In this document: piece after piece, positions 22,093-35,640 of the stretch | Layout: each line of letters opens with the position of its first letter | Numbering within the stretch: the first letter of the stretch is position 1 | Assembly (NCBI GenBank): GCA_947034885.2 | Contig: OX344757.2 | Span: forward strand, 7,688,001-7,752,000 | DNA length: 64,000 nucleotides | Direction: 5' to 3' | Source of the DNA: Thuidium tamariscinum | Taxonomy: Eukaryota > Streptophyta > Bryopsida > Hypnales > Thuidiaceae | Position numbers and translations under genes: made by a program | The notes under the pieces: generated by a model | The model's database searches: none | Told to the model about the DNA's origin: nothing | What the model saw: only the letters and a program-made list of their open reading frames with translations

Positions 22093-23566
22093 TGCAATAA
22101 AATTGAGGGAAAATGGAAGATCATTTTGGGATAGAAGATAGAATGCAAAATTGACATTGCTAAGCAATTTACGAGAGGTGGAACTAATGGCAACATGCCC
22201 AAATAAAGGCTTATTCTTTTACTAAACCTTTTAGTGTTCACTACACTAAATAGTGAAATTAGGCTGCTCTATACCAATTTCTTAGCATTCGACATTGTAT
22301 AAATATTTATAGGACAAGAATGTACTACTTTTGGATTAGGGATTGTTGTAATTGCGACTTGTGAACCTCCATATATGTTCAAATGGAAAATATATGTTAA
22401 ATTTGATGGCTTGCAAAATAACTTCCTTAAAATAAGGCAACCTAATTTCACTCTTTAGTATAGACCAAATAGTTTGGACTTACCTTTAGCTACAACTGAA
22501 ACAATTAATCCCTAAAGAACTATTCCATTTTTTCATCAAAAATCTCAAAAAATTTCCATTTCTATAGCATTTACACAAGAAAACAAAACAAAATTTAAAA
22601 TTTTTTAAATAACTCTAGGATCATGTGGTAAAATTTTCATGAAGTTTGATTGTATAAATTGAAAGATATGAACCATCAAATGAAATGTAGCTCTAAACAA
22701 GACTATGAGTTCCTGGATTGAGGGAAACAAGGGAACACTATATGAAACCCGTGTTGGTTTTTTGTATCAAGATTTTGCGTTGGCATATTGCGTGTGATGT
22801 CTTCCTATGTCTACGTAGACATCAAAAAATTTACGTCACAGCAAATGTGCCAAAAACATGCTACATTAAGGCAAAACATCACATGTCTAGTACTAAACAT
22901 CAAAAAATACATTGGTCAACATTGTCCTTAGAGTTTGCCATGTGCGTGCCACCTAAGCATGGGAAAGCCAACATGGAAGATTTTTCATCCATTGCTCGTC
23001 CATGATGTAGTCATGAGGTAGCACTGATGTGGCGTGCGATGCATCAACCAAAAATTGGCTGACAAGGCATCGAAATATATTGAGGTGGCAAGCCTAGTTA
23101 GCACAATTTTCTAGCACTTAAAAATTAAATTTTTTTTTTTGAAATGTCAACTTAGACATCATAATGATTTTTGGGATGTTAGCTCAAACATCTAGACATT
23201 TTATGAGATGATTTTGAGACACCAACTTGAAAATCTAGATGTCGTTTTGCAATGTTGATTTGAAAGTTGGCATTTCTTTATAAATGCATATTGTAATGTT
23301 TAATTTAATTCACGTAAAAAAATGACGTCATCTTTGACATCCTAGACGTTGAATGCAATACATAGTGTCAATATGGATAGTTCCATGTGTCCACTATAAA
23401 GCACATATGCATTTCAAAATAATCACCAAGTACATGTGCAACGCAAATATAATGTCTATTAAAGAATGTCATTTTTGTTGAAGCATGTCATATAATACAA
23501 TATACATCACGTACAATATTTCATATACCATGTATAATACATCATACAATTTACACCTTACAATAT
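22093..23566. other. AT-rich spacer, nothing firmly recognised
   Basis: A perfect palindrome, ATGTCTACGTAGACAT, lies near 22806, and repeated GACATC/GATGTC words run through 22780-23420. This resembles the subterminal repeats of some CACTA elements, but matching ends were not found. The longest frame (about 95 residues at 22718) has no recognisable domain. Confidence 0.4.
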
Positions 23567-23803
23567 CATTAGATGTTTTTTCTGCAGTTTAGAAGATTGC
23601 GAGTTCCCAACTGTGGGAACAATGTCAAGAACTACCACTTCTGCGATTTGACATAGTCAACAGATTGCCACATACAATAATAATATTTTTTTTAAATGTA
23701 AAAATTGAACAAAATTATTTTTTTATTATATTTTATTTTGACTGTTTACAACATTGGAAACACGCCTGAAACAATCTTATAATCTTCCAAAAAACATCTA
23801 ATG
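23567..23803 (-). mobile_element. CATTAG-ended MITE, copy 3
   Basis: It starts CATTAGATGTTTTTT and ends AAAAAACATCTAATG, an exact 15-base inverted match. The family hairpin GAGTTCCCAACTGTGGGAAC follows the left end. The interior is shortened and more AT-rich than in copies 1, 2 and 6. Confidence 0.75.
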
Positions 23804-23869
23804 ACACCATATTTTACCTCAAATGGCATTTGCCTTTGAGTATGTAAGTAGGAGAACTCAAGTTCTTTA

Positions 23870-24150
23870 TACATGTTGGAGAGTGGAAGGTAAGACAAAC
23901 CATATGAGACATTGAGTTAAAATATAGAAATTAGGGTCACAAGTAGACTTTCATACTACATTTAGGCATAGTAGAGTAATTTTTTTCAAAATACTTTTAT
24001 CTAAGGAAAGTTGGTAATTTAAGCTAAGTTTCATCTCCAAAAAACTATTTTGGATTTCAAATCTTGAATTAAAATTTATGAACAAATTTGAGAGGCTAAT
24101 TGGAAGGGGCAATTTTTTTGACATTTTTTGACATTTTTATTGACGTTAAA
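23870..24150. mobile_element. Fragment of a foldback (CACTA-like arm)
   Basis: GTTGGAGAGTGGAAGG, ACAAACCATATGAGACAT, TTTAGGCATAGTAGAG and a weak AAATTTATGAACAAATTTGA unit appear in the same order as in the arms of the CACTA palindromes at 3345 and 39110. Only one arm remains and there are no ends. Confidence 0.4.
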
Positions 24151-24300
24151 TTTAACATCCTCTCAAAATTGGTGATGTTGTAGAGGTCATGCCATTCCTT
24201 GTTACATTATTGTACATAATGTCTCAATGGACATGTTCATGTTGTTCACAACATTCAAATAAAGGCATTTTGTAATAGAATCTTATCTCTATATTATAGA

Positions 24301-25023
24301 GGGTGATTGCAAGAAACACTTGCCGATTTTGTTGCGTTTGGCTGATTTTTTCGGGAGTACTTTAAAATTAGAAAATTAGTTTTAAAAAAATATGAAAAAT
24401 ATGAATAGTGTATATACCTCTAAGATGAAGGTTTTCACCGAAGGAAATGGATAGAAAAATTCTCTAAGTAGGAGAACTTGAAAAGTGCCAAACCTCCAGA
24501 AAATACATACCTTCATGTTTTAATTAGGGAAAAATAGTAAAAATAGATATTTTCAAAAAATAAAAAGTGTCCATTTGCAAAAACTTTATGGAGATGGTCA
24601 TTCACAAAAAAACCCACCAAAATAATATTTTATATGTTTCAAAATACAAGCAGAAGGGAGCTTACTTTGTAGACCTCCACACCACATAAAATTAATTATT
24701 TTTAAAAAATCCTTCTTTGGAGAGCTAGAAGTCTATTAGAAGACCATATCCTCCAAATTTCATCTTAAAATCATTAAAAAAAGGTACTCCATAGTACTAG
24801 AAACCCCTAAACTGCCAAGTGTGACATCCAATCGGGGTCTATTTTTGGATAGTAAAATATTTTTGAAAATTATGAAAAAATTATGGAGGGTTTATGATAG
24901 TTATGAGTACCTTCCCTACAAATCTTGAGTCAATCGGAGCCAAAACACAAAAGTTATGGCCAAAAAACAGATCAGCACACGTAGTGTGACACAAAATAGG
25001 ACAGGTGTTTTTTGCAATCACCC
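24301..25023 (+). mobile_element. GGGTGATTGC-ended element, copy 1
   Basis: The left end GGGTGATTGCAAGAAACACT is mirrored by the right end GTGTTTTTTGCAATCACCC. The 723 bp interior is collinear, inverted, with 55523-56256: shared blocks include CTAAACTGCCAAGTGTGACA, GAGCCAAAACACAAAAGTTA and ACCCACCAAAATA. There is no coding sequence. The flanks (TAGA / TAGA) hint at a short duplication but do not fix the superfamily. Confidence 0.75.
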
Positions 25024-25958
25024 TAGAAGACATGCCTTTTTAATAAACTATAAGTTTCAACCTTCAATTTTGAGCTTTATCTAATAATGACTATAGGTTT
25101 TCATATTGCCAAAGACTTTCATTTCAAATAACATGTGGTATGTGTTCTAGAAAAGATTGAAAAATGAATTGAATTGAAATGAATTGAAAAGATTGAAAAA
25201 TGGCATTTGTTATAACTCAAATATTTATAGAGATCACATTTAGATGACTATTGCATCAATAATCAAGGTAAATAAACTTTTAGTATAATTTTTTTTTTTT
25301 TTTTAATTGTTGATTTTTTATACATTTTTATCTTATATAATATAGGGATATGGAAGTTATTTTTTGCTTTACAATGTATCTTTTTACTTCATAATTATTG
25401 TTAACAAGAAAAAATATCTATAATTGAAAACATAAACTTTCAAAGTAGATAAATCTATTCATATTTTTTTTCAAGCATTTAAATGTACTTCTTGTATATA
25501 AGTATCTATATGCAAATAACTATCTAAATGTATCTATATGCAAATTTACATAACATTTAGACAACCTCCCTTCTTTAAAAAATATGAATAGATTTTAATA
25601 CTTTTGAAAGTTTATATTTTGAATTATTGATATTTTTATTTGTTCAATGTAATTAGTTACAAATTTTTGGAATTAAAGAATATACTATAGGATCAAAAAT
25701 AACTATCACACCCTTATATTAGATAAAAAATCATTAAAAACATGAATGAAAAATTGCTAAAAATTATTCTTTATTAAAAGTCAATTGTCAAGTAATTATA
25801 AAAAAAAAGAACAATGTAGGCTTTCTATTCTTGTTGAAGACATATGTAGTCTTTAAGAGGGGCACTCCCTCTTGTGTTTTGCATACACCTACAATAATGA
25901 CTTATTTAAAAGGGATATATTTAATTTTTTTAATTCATTAAAAAAATATGATATTTTT
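25024..25958. other. Very AT-rich spacer
   Basis: Poly(T) near 25290 and repeated AAATGTATCTATATGCAAAT words near 25490-25550. No gene, RNA or element end is seen. Confidence 0.4.
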
Positions 25959-26998
25959 AAAACCCTTGAAGGTTTTTGACTATATTTTACCAAAAACACT
26001 CCAAAACTGCCATTTTTAAAGTAAATACAAAATTTTAGAAAAAAAAAATCCATCTTTAAACATTTGTAACCATAGGATCTTGTATTACACTAGTTTAAGA
26101 AGATGTGAAAAAAAATTAAGAAATTTTCATCATGTAGATTGCAAGATATTAGTGTTTAAATTGTCAAAGAACCATATTTTGCCCTTGCAAAAATCCAGGC
26201 AGCTACACTTCAATAGTTCACATTTATATGAAAAGATGTCCAAAATGTTTGTAACTCTTTGGATTCATTCTTCAATTCAAGTATATAAATCAAAATTCAA
26301 ATTTTCAAATATGTTCAAGCATATAGCCAAACATTCAAAATTCAAATTTGAATATACATTCAAACATTCAAGTATATAGGTAAAATTTTCAAATAATTTG
26401 GAATTGTATAAGATGTAGGAAAAAATAAGTAAGTAGAAAGAAGTAGAAAATGATTCAAAATACTAAATTGTTAACTATTTTTTTATGGGATTGAAAAATG
26501 TCGATCCCAATAGTGTGTAATGTTGTAATAAACAATATACATCTAATGTTTTTGTTTTTATTCAAAAATATTAAAAATTGAGTAAAATAAATGACTTCAA
26601 AGTTTATTTTAGTGTAGAGATTCCATAACTACCTATAAACTACCCACAAACTAAAACTCCTATGACTTTCATCTCATTAATTAAGATAGAATGATTCAAA
26701 ACTTTCCAAATAGACATAAATCTAAAGAACAAATTTCAAATTCAAAAATTCAAAAAAAGTGATTTTTGAAGAAGTTTTTTGTTGCCCGGGCTACTCGCTG
26801 AGTAAAGAAAACTACATATCATACAATAACTTTTTCACTATGTAGTCAAAAGTTATGAAAATTGTTGGGCCTTAAAGCTACTCCTTGGACAGATGTTCTA
26901 TGAAAATTTCAAAGAAAAAAAATAGAAACCCCATTTGTAGTGAGCTGCTTGAAATTGCTATGTTGCCAAAAAACGCAATTTGGTCCTTTAGGGGTTAA
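25959..26998 (+). mobile_element. TTAA-type element with degenerate left end
   Basis: The right end TTTGGTCCTTTAGGGGTTAA is intact; the left end is degenerate (ACCCTTGAAGG). The family interior is recognised by GATTGCAAGATATTAGTG, ATCCAGGCAGCTACAC and GCTATGTTGCC. A local expansion of ATTCAAA-type words at about 26265-26385 is absent from other copies and makes this one longer. Confidence 0.7.
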
Positions 26999-27057
26999 TT
27001 AAAGATAAATGTCGATGACTATGTGCATTGTATTGGTACTTATAATTTTTTTGAGGA

Positions 27058-27860
27058 GGGGGGGGGGGGGGGATTTTAAAATGGGGTATATTACTTATAC
27101 CTCATTATTTTCCAATAGCCCCCACTCTTTTCTTATACCCCATTTTTTCCCTTATATTTTTTTTTCTTAGTCCAAATTCTTTTTTTACATCCCTTTTGTT
27201 TTTCATATGTCCAAATTTTTGGTTATTTCTAATTTTTTTCTTGAACTCCATTTGTTTCCTTATCTACAATTCCTTTCTTATAGTCCATTTGTTTTTTTTA
27301 TCCCCATTATTTTGGCTTTCTCCAATTCTTCCCTTAAGTCCCATTTTTTCACTTATCCTCAATTTTTTTCTTACATGCCCATTTTTGTCTTTCCTCCCTA
27401 TTTTCTTCATCATCCCCTAAACCCCCAATTGTATTCCTATACTATATTTTTTTTCTTATCTCTAATTGTATCCCTATATCCTATTTATTTTTCCTAATCC
27501 TCATTTTTTTAATCTCCAATTCTTTCCTTACACACCATTTTCTTGCCCTTATATCCATTTTTTTGGTAATGCACAATTCTTTCCTCATACCCCATTCTTT
27601 TCTTTATCTCCAATCATTTTTCTACACCCCACTTTTTCTTCTTATCTCCATTTTTTACCTCATCTCTATTTTTTCCTTATCCCCATTTTCTTTCATATAC
27701 CCAATTCTTTTCCTACATCCCATTTTTTCCTTATCCCCATTTTTTTCCATATGGACAGTTCTTTACTTACATCTTTTCTTTTTCTTTCTTATCCCCACTT
27801 TTTTTGTTATCCCCAATTCTTTTTTTTATATCCCCTTTCTTTTGTAAATCCAATTTTTTT
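27058..27860. repeat. Pyrimidine-rich irregular minisatellite
   Basis: After a run of 12 or more G (about 27059-27072), the plus strand is almost entirely C and T for about 750 bases. Loosely repeated phrases such as TTATCCCCATTTTTT and CCAATTCTTTCCTTACA recur every 30 to 40 bases. The several open frames of 74 to 134 residues here are low-complexity Phe/Leu/Pro/Ser strings and are not genes. Confidence 0.8.
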
Positions 27861-30665
27861 TCTACTTTAATGAAACTGTAAAAGTGCATTTCTATTTTAA
27901 ACCAATATTGATAATCATGTGTAAAAATCAATGGAAACAAAGACAAACAAGATAAAAATAATGAAAACCGCAACAACAATGATTTTGCTTACAATTTTGC
28001 AATTAAGCAAGAAAATTAACAACACCAAAATCCAAACTTTGAATTGAAAATCCTAGTTGAAATATATACACTCAGATTGTACATAGCAGTTGCAACAAAA
28101 CCCAAAAAGTATTTTGAATTGAAGTCACCACATTTCTCTCTATCACCTTCCCAAAAAAACTTCAGTCCTGTCATTGGATACACCACCTTAAATACTAAAT
28201 ATTAAAGTTTTTTTTTAATATACCATATCGATATCTTGAAATGAAGTACTTTTTCTAGAATATGGACAAATTTTAATAACAAAGCACCCCATTCATGAAC
28301 ACTTTTTAATAGTAACTTGTAACCCTTTTTTCCTTGTACTCATTTTTGCATATGCTATTTTACATGTAATATTTACATAATTTATAGTATTCTGTGTAAT
28401 CCTATAGTATATAATCATAAATATTATTTTCTTGAAATTTTTACATAGAATGAATACATTAGACCCTATATTTTATAACACATTGTTCCTACATTTTTTT
28501 GACAATACCCCCCCTCCCCCAAGTTGTAATCAATTTTCAATTGTATGAGAGGGAAAAAACATAAAATATTATAATTTTGGTAAGGGAAATTTAGTCAATT
28601 GTGAGACCAAAAAGTAGTGCAAGCTTTAATCTTTTTGTAAGAAAATATGCTCCACCATCATCACAAAGAAAAGGTGTCTTAGTCTTGTAAAGACTAAGAC
28701 AATTGTAACAATAAAAAAAGAAATGGATGTTGTTATTTTTGAAAGGAATGACTAAACTCCAATAATGAAAAGATTATTTGGGTCTTCTCATTCTTCTGAT
28801 GGGAAAGGTCAATTATTAAAAAATAAAATAAAATATAGGTGTTATTATATTCACTTGAAGAAATTAATTACTCTAGCTATTGAACTTTTGAAAAGGGCAT
28901 ATATGTATTCAATCTTTTAAATAGAAGTTGTTGCTCTAAAAAAAGTGTAGGTATTACTTATATTCATGTGTAATTAATAAGAAAATATGGGAGTTCAAAC
29001 ATGTGAAGAAACAATACTGAATTTTAATAGTGAAAAGAATATGAATTGTGTACTTATTCTTTTGAAGAAAATTTTCTATTGTAATAAATGAAGACATTGA
29101 AATTCTCCAATCTTATATTGAAGAAAATACTCACCTTTAATTTACAAATTATCCAATAATTTGCACAAGGTATCCTACATGTTCTGACGTTATGAACTGC
29201 ATTGTGGACAATATGTGCTTTGATGTTACAATTGCAAGCAATAAATAACAATTTTGCTAGAAGTGATGACTTTACAAACATCTTTATTCTAGTATGATGT
29301 ATGTAGAAACATCCAAAGTTGTAACATGGATCTACCATGACTGCTAACATAACATGCCACATCAATATATCATGTCCATGTCACATAATTTTTACATCAT
29401 TTCTCCACATCACATAATTCCCTACACCACTTACCCATTTTCCTCTTTTTTAACCAAGCAGTCATTTTACTTCTGATCACACTAATTTTTTGTTAATTAT
29501 TCCTTGACCAAAGATGTTGACATGGCTATAAATGTTTTCCCGGACAATTTTTAAAACATCTTTATGTCAACAACCATGCCTTAGACTACATCATTGTTAT
29601 TTATTAAACCAATTTGTTGTGATTGTAATTTAGCAATGCTTTCTATAGCATCTAATCAAAGTCCTCCCCTATTCAGAGTTTGTCCACTGGACATGCCTAT
29701 GTTTTATAAGATGTATGATGTTATCTCGGACGTGCTACGTTTTTGGCTTGACATATAAAAAACACAAGTTTCTTATAGTGGAACTACACAATGGCAATAG
29801 TGTGACTTGGACAGACTTTGGCCACTTCATTTAAAATTTTTAAATTAATTAATTAATTTTTACTTTAAAAAAAAATTGCAACCAATTATTTTTAATAATT
29901 TAATTACTACCTTGACAAAAGCCAAGCATTCTTTTACTATTTTGGAAACAACAAGGGAAATAGGCTTGGAACAATTGTCCCTTGCTTCAAATCCCCTCTA
30001 ATGTGATTATATGTTGGAAAAACAAGTTTTTTTGAATTGTGATTTGCAATTTCAAATCACTTTGTCTACCGTTTGTGAAAAAAAATTGCACTATAAAATT
30101 TGAATATATAATTTTTTGTATTAAAAAATTGAATTGAAAGTCTAAGAAAAAAAATTCACACAAAAGACACTTAAAATACCATTTAAAAAAAATACTCAAG
30201 TAGAAGTGGGTCCAAGATTGAAAGAAAACTAAATGGTTAATAGTTCTAAGATGGATTTGAAAACAATAATCCCAACAGTGAAATTTCTTTAGCAAGTAAA
30301 CAAAACCTTGTTCAACAATTTTTTTTAGAAAATTGTTGAAAATTGCATTTAGAAATGAATCCTTTAAGTTATTTTTTCAAGAAGACATTTAGATTGGCTA
30401 AGAAAAAAGATTACCCATAACTTTTTCATTACTATTTCAAGAAAAAAAATTAAAAATTTAATTTTGACTTTTTGCAAAAGAAATTTACTACCCGCCGAAA
30501 GAAAATTTGCCCTTTTTGTTGTATAACTTTTTATCCCAAGCACCAATTGAAATAAAAATTATATTTTGACAAAGTTAATAAATTTTTCTATCTTATGAAA
30601 AAGTTTCAAAAAGTTTCACCAAAAATTGAAGTCATAGAAACCTCTCAAAATTTTATTTTGTCTTT
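27861..30665. other. AT-rich spacer of 2.8 kb, no gene recognised
   Basis: Neither strand shows coding of recognisable character; the longest frames (about 100 residues near 29054 and 29987) are Phe/Lys/Ile-rich chance frames. A CACTA-like right end, TTTCTTATAGTG, occurs at 29773-29784 without a matching left end. Confidence 0.4.
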
Positions 30666-32928
30666 TGTGAGCCCCTAATTTGTCACCGGGGACTCACGGG
30701 TTTTTTTTTTGGATTCCTACATATTCCACTGTACAAATAGGTACAATAAACCCACAAAAGAGTATAGAAACAGTATTGGCATCATATATGCCAATATAGT
30801 ATTTGGTCAATAGAAGGGATTTGTGTAAGTTTGTATTCCAATTGAGTCTTATTTTAGGTAAACTGATGACGGTTTCAGTGAAATATGAGGAAATAGGATA
30901 ATAGCCACGCAAGGGCTATATAAGATTAGGTAGTTTTGGATAGGAAAATCTAGGGTGAGATTCCACCTTTCCATAGCATCGAAGAGGATACAAAATAAAT
31001 ACTAACCACGAATTGCAGGTACTTGGCATTTCCTTATTTTCTGGCATATGCAGTGGAGATGTGAACTCACATCTACATGGAGGGATTCCATGGGAAGTCT
31101 CCTCCGAAGTTTGGAAATTTTCCAATATTTATTGGTCATTTTCCTAGGTGGTCAACGGTAACAGTCCTTGGGTGGAAATTTGTAAGAATATCCCGAGGTG
31201 CGGTAAAATCTCACTAAAAATCTGGCTAAGCAGTCTCATACCAACGAGGCACATGTCTAAGTTTTATGACATTTAGATAAGCAAAAGATCCCAAACCGGA
31301 AAACTCCCCCAACAATTGGTATATTAATTGGCAATATTGAAAGTTGACTGGCGTATTGGGAACATACGACATCGGATTGAGACCTAATTTAAGTCTATTC
31401 CTACCCCCCTCCCCCTCTACCTACTTAAGAGCCTAGTGAAGGAATGGGGTCCAAAAAAGTCAAACTCCAAAAGTTGAGATTTTCCCCCAACTTAAATCCC
31501 AGTCTATATTAGGTTTCGTTGAATTTTAGAGAAAGTATAAGAAGTAAGGGGTTTCATCTGGGCTAATTATGGCCTTCCAGACCCAATGGCGCAATCCGTT
31601 CACGATCTGGAGTTAAAATCCAAAAATTAGCATTTGGGAACAGTACACATTGGAGAAAATGGAGTTTAGGGCCCCCTAAAGTGAAATTAGGGGATTTGGG
31701 CCTCAATGGCCATGGGGAACACATTGGAAATATGTGGGGAATTTTGGGAGCACATGGGAGCAAAATGCATCTTGAAAAACAAGAAGATGTAAGTCCAAGT
31801 ACTTGGGTGTAAGTAAATTTGAATTTGAAGTAAAAAGTAGGTGGAAACACATGGGAACAAGTCCCATATGAGAACTTGTAGATTTTGGGAAGAGAAAAGT
31901 AGGTAGATTACAAGTTCTTGTAAAAGTTAGGTGGAATTTGAATTCTAAATTTAAATTCCGTAGATCTTAAAGTAGATAATTAGATTTGGGAAGTGGTCAT
32001 ATGTACAGCCAAGCTTTATTTTTCAATCTAATTTTTCTTAGTAGATTAAAGGAGGGTTGAATGCCATCTTTTGGGTATAAAAGGGGTGGCCATTCTTCCC
32101 TCATTTTCTCTCTTTCTCACTCCCTACATTTGAGGGGAGGTACTATTGGGCCCGGGTTATGTCGAATTTTTTTAGCTTGTAATGCTAAAAAGCCTTTGAT
32201 AGTTTTTTCTTGGGTTTTTACACTCTTGTGGCACTTTTTGTTAGCACCTTGGGGACTTGAGACCCTCCCAAGCTTGTCTGGTACTTTATAAAGCTATTGT
32301 TGTAGAAGTTTGTGTACTCTTGAGTCACTTGAGAGTTGTTGTAGGAGAGATTGTGAGGAACCGAGGGGTGACTTGGGAGGTGATTTATGAGAGTATGCTG
32401 CTTTTGTGTAACCTTCTCTTCCTCCTCTTCCCTTGTTCCCAGTAATATAAGAGTCCCATTGGGGACGACAAAGCTTTGAACCCCTAAGGGATCTAACTAA
32501 CTAATCTCCTCTTCTTCCCCCTTCATTTAACTATGATATTTTATTAAGTCCCATAGGGGCGGCAAAGCTTTAAACTCTTTAAGGGTCAAAGTCTTCGTAA
32601 GTTGTTACTAACACTTGCAATTTTAAGAAATCTGTGTTAATTAAATTCTAGTAGTAGAAACTCTAGAGGAGGAAAATCCTCCCAGCCTAACCAGCTAAGC
32701 TGCAATTAGCAGACCAGCCCCCCGTCCGCGGGCCCGGCCGGAGGTTGGATGAACCAAGGGGTGTCATAGGGCAGTCTCGGAACATAACCTTATTTGTATT
32801 CATTTTGACTGGAATGTTGCCGTTGAGCTCAAATACAGTCTCCAATTCAATTTGGACTCATACCTTAGGACTGAGCGGCTATTTTGTGCGTTGGAGTGGT
32901 TCATTGCGCCCGCCACATCGCCTGTAGA

Positions 32929-34623
32929 CATTAGAGGGGATTTGAGGCCTCCAAAGGGCCATTTTGGGGTTGTTCCCCGAAGCTATTCCTGAACTACTGG
33001 TTGTTGTCAGGCCAGCATTTACCGGAAAAATCCTTTTCTTGTACACCTCTTTTTAATAAAGAGCATCGATCTAAATCAATCACCTCAACTGCACTATGTT
33101 TTCTTTAGCCATTTTTTTCCAATCTGGTCATGCATTTTTATAACTTCTAAATTTTTGCCCACAACAGATCAAAAATTGCATGAGATGCTTTTGGATTTCC
33201 AGGTAGTGAGTAATATATATGAAATCAACAACTTACTGAAACAATTGATATATTATAAGAAATATATCATACAAAGTAAAAGTACACAGATGTAAATCAT
33301 AGATGTAAATCAGTATATGAGTTTTGAAAGAATATGTATACATGCTCAGAAGAGTGGCATAAAAAGCTCTTAAGAAAGCATCTGGAGTTTTTAGAAAACT
33401 AATAACCATAGCTTCCTATACAATCTTTTTTCTAAGGACTAGTAGGAGTGTAGGAAAAATCCTTGTTCCTGTACACCAAGAAGTTTCATGAGGATCAGGA
33501 CCTCACTTGCACCTATGCACCAAAATAGACAGTTAGTATGTTAAAGTAAGTATGCGAGGTGTCTTTAGTTCTGAATCACTTGTTATTGTTTTCACATCAA
33601 ACATCCTAGAAAAGAACAGCCTAGCTAAGTCTAAGCCATATGCCAAGAAAATAGGAAACAAAAGCAAAACCTGACTGTTTGGAGTAGACTGAGAGGAAGC
33701 TTTTTTTGGCAAGAAAGCTCTGTTTGTAGCAAGGTCTCTCTCAAGGACCAAAATGCCTATTGAATCAACTAGAAGAAGTAAAAAAGTTTGAACCCCAATT
33801 GATAAAACTAGTAGCCAATACTTAGTCAATTTTTCACATTGTGAACATCAAACTAGTAGCAAGCAGATTGAGCAAAATAAAACTTGCAATGTCCAAGTAT
33901 TATCATCCTCTTGTAACTTGTGAGGTCCATGGGACCATTCTAATGTTTGAACATGGTTGATTAACTTGTGTACAAGCCAAAAAATTAATTCTTGTGGACT
34001 CCAAATTAGCAAGTAATGAAGCCAGACTGTCAAAGTCATTGTCATTAAATATATGAAATAGTTGTAAGCCATATGCCCATTTATAAATAAATAAATGCTA
34101 ATTAAAATTATTTTAAGATAGTTAATCAATGCTTACCAGTTGGTGAGTCTAGTACATTCACTATGTCACATGTGATCAGTAGGAAGCATAGCTAGGCACT
34201 ATAAAAGGCAATTTAGCAATGAACAAACATATTGAGAATAATCTCATTGAATTAATTCAGAAAATCCATAAAATTAGGCCATTATATCAACAAAGTGATA
34301 TAGAATATGATATTTGATAGTGGCATTGTAAGAAATGCCACTAATTGTGTCTACATAGTAACAGTTTAGGTCTTTTGATTCCAAATCAGCTCACATATTG
34401 TTTAATGTGATGGCATCTAGATAATCATTTCAAGTTTATCTCTTGGGAAGAAACTTGAATTAGAAATCTAGAAAAAAAAAAAAAAAATTCTTTTTTTCAA
34501 ATTTTTTTGTTTTATAACGTGGCAGCCTCTCGACCACGTTGAATTTCTATTCACACGGCAAAAACTGCGTTCCTAGCTTTCGGGAACCCACAGTCTTCTA
34601 ATGGCCTCAAAAATCTTCTAATG
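32929..34623 (+). mobile_element. CATTAG-ended MITE, copy 4, split by an insertion
   Basis: The left part (32929 to about 33030) reads CATTAGAGGGGATTTGAGG, then the CTCCAAAGGGCC block. The right part (about 34488-34623) carries GTGGCA...CCACGT, the CGGGAACCCAC hairpin side and the end TCTTCTAATG. About 1.45 kb between them is foreign to the family. Confidence 0.75.
33031..34487 (+). mobile_element. Poly(A)-tailed retroposon (LINE-like 3' part or retrocopy)
   Basis: The sequence ends in 16 A (34472-34487) after TTAGAAATCTAG. An inverted, nearly identical copy of its last 380 bases lies at 36916-37300, beginning with 18 T. Two copies sharing a 3' end and a homopolymer tail but differing in 5' extent is the usual picture of target-primed retroposition. 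No reverse transcriptase coding is seen. The 5' boundary is set only by where the MITE sequence stops. It could be a 5'-truncated LINE or a copied transcript. Confidence 0.5.
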
Positions 34624-35004
34624 GTCAGCAATCGCGGGGCCGAACAAACCAAGAGGTGCCACGTAACCATCTCGGAACATAGCTGTATTTATACTCATTT
34701 CAATCGGCACGGTGACACTGGACTTGTATCTGAACTCCATTTTTTGTTTGGACATATATTATAGAACTGAGAAAATAATTTAGTTGTTGGGCCGGTTGTA
34801 AACTCTTAGAGTTTAGGAGGTAGTTTAGAAATTAGATACCAATTAAATCAACAAAGGAAGAGTGGTGGAAATGGCGTGAAATGAGGTGGACCCCTAGCCG
34901 CTACACACGCATTGGAGGTAGGTTCCTAACTCTAACTCTTCTTTTGATTTAATTTGTTTATGCAATTAAGAACTAATCAGGGAAAAGAACTAGTGGCCTA
35001 ATCA

Positions 35005-35640
35005 TAATTAGGGAACAACAATTAACAAACTTGGATAGACAAGGACAAAATTCAATGATAAACTTAGAATACATAGAAATAGATTAGAGGAACAAATACA
35101 TAGAAATAGATTAGACGAACATATACATAGACATATATTAGACAAACAAATACGTAGAACTAGAGTAGAGGAACAAATACATGGAATTAGAATAGAAGAA
35201 CAAATACATAAAAACAGACTAGAGGAACAAATATCTATAAGTAGAGTAGAAGGATAAAATACATACAAGTTGAGTAGAGGGATAAATACCTAGATGTAGA
35301 GTAGAGGGGAAAAGACGTACAAATAGAGTAGAAGGATAGAATACATATAAATAGACTAGAGGGAGAAATACCTAGACGTAGAGTAGAAGGATAGAATACA
35401 AATAAATAGAGTAGAGGTAGAAATACCTAGACGTAGAGTAGAGGAAAAAGATATACAAGTAGAGTAGAGGGATAGAATATAAATAAATAGAGTAGAGGGA
35501 GAAATACCTAGACGTAGAGTAGAGGGGAAAAGACATACAAGTAGAGTAGAGGGATAAAATACATGAAGTAGAATAGGGAAATCAATACGTAGAGATAAAG
35601 TAAAGGGACAAACATAAAGGGTGGAATAGAAAGGAACAAT
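35005..35640. repeat. Minisatellite in LTR-type element, copy 2
   Basis: Purine-rich units such as GAAATACCTAGACGTAGAGT and GAACAAATACATAGAA recur many times. It is the inverted and rearranged counterpart of the array at 13074-13410. The long minus-strand frames here are repeat artefacts. Confidence 0.8.

Noticed and set aside
27196-27870. Phe/Leu/Pro-rich frames of up to 134 residues
   Set aside because: They arise from the pyrimidine-rich low-complexity tract.
23391-29784. A 6.4 kb CACTA element from CACTATAAAG (23391) to TTTCTTATAGTG (29784)
   Set aside because: Only eight end bases match, flanking triplets differ (GTC against GAA), and the interior crosses several other complete elements without evidence of a single host.
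35005-35640. Possible CRISPR-like array
   Set aside because: Repeat units are irregular in length and sequence, there are no unique spacers, and it lies in a eukaryotic LTR-type element.
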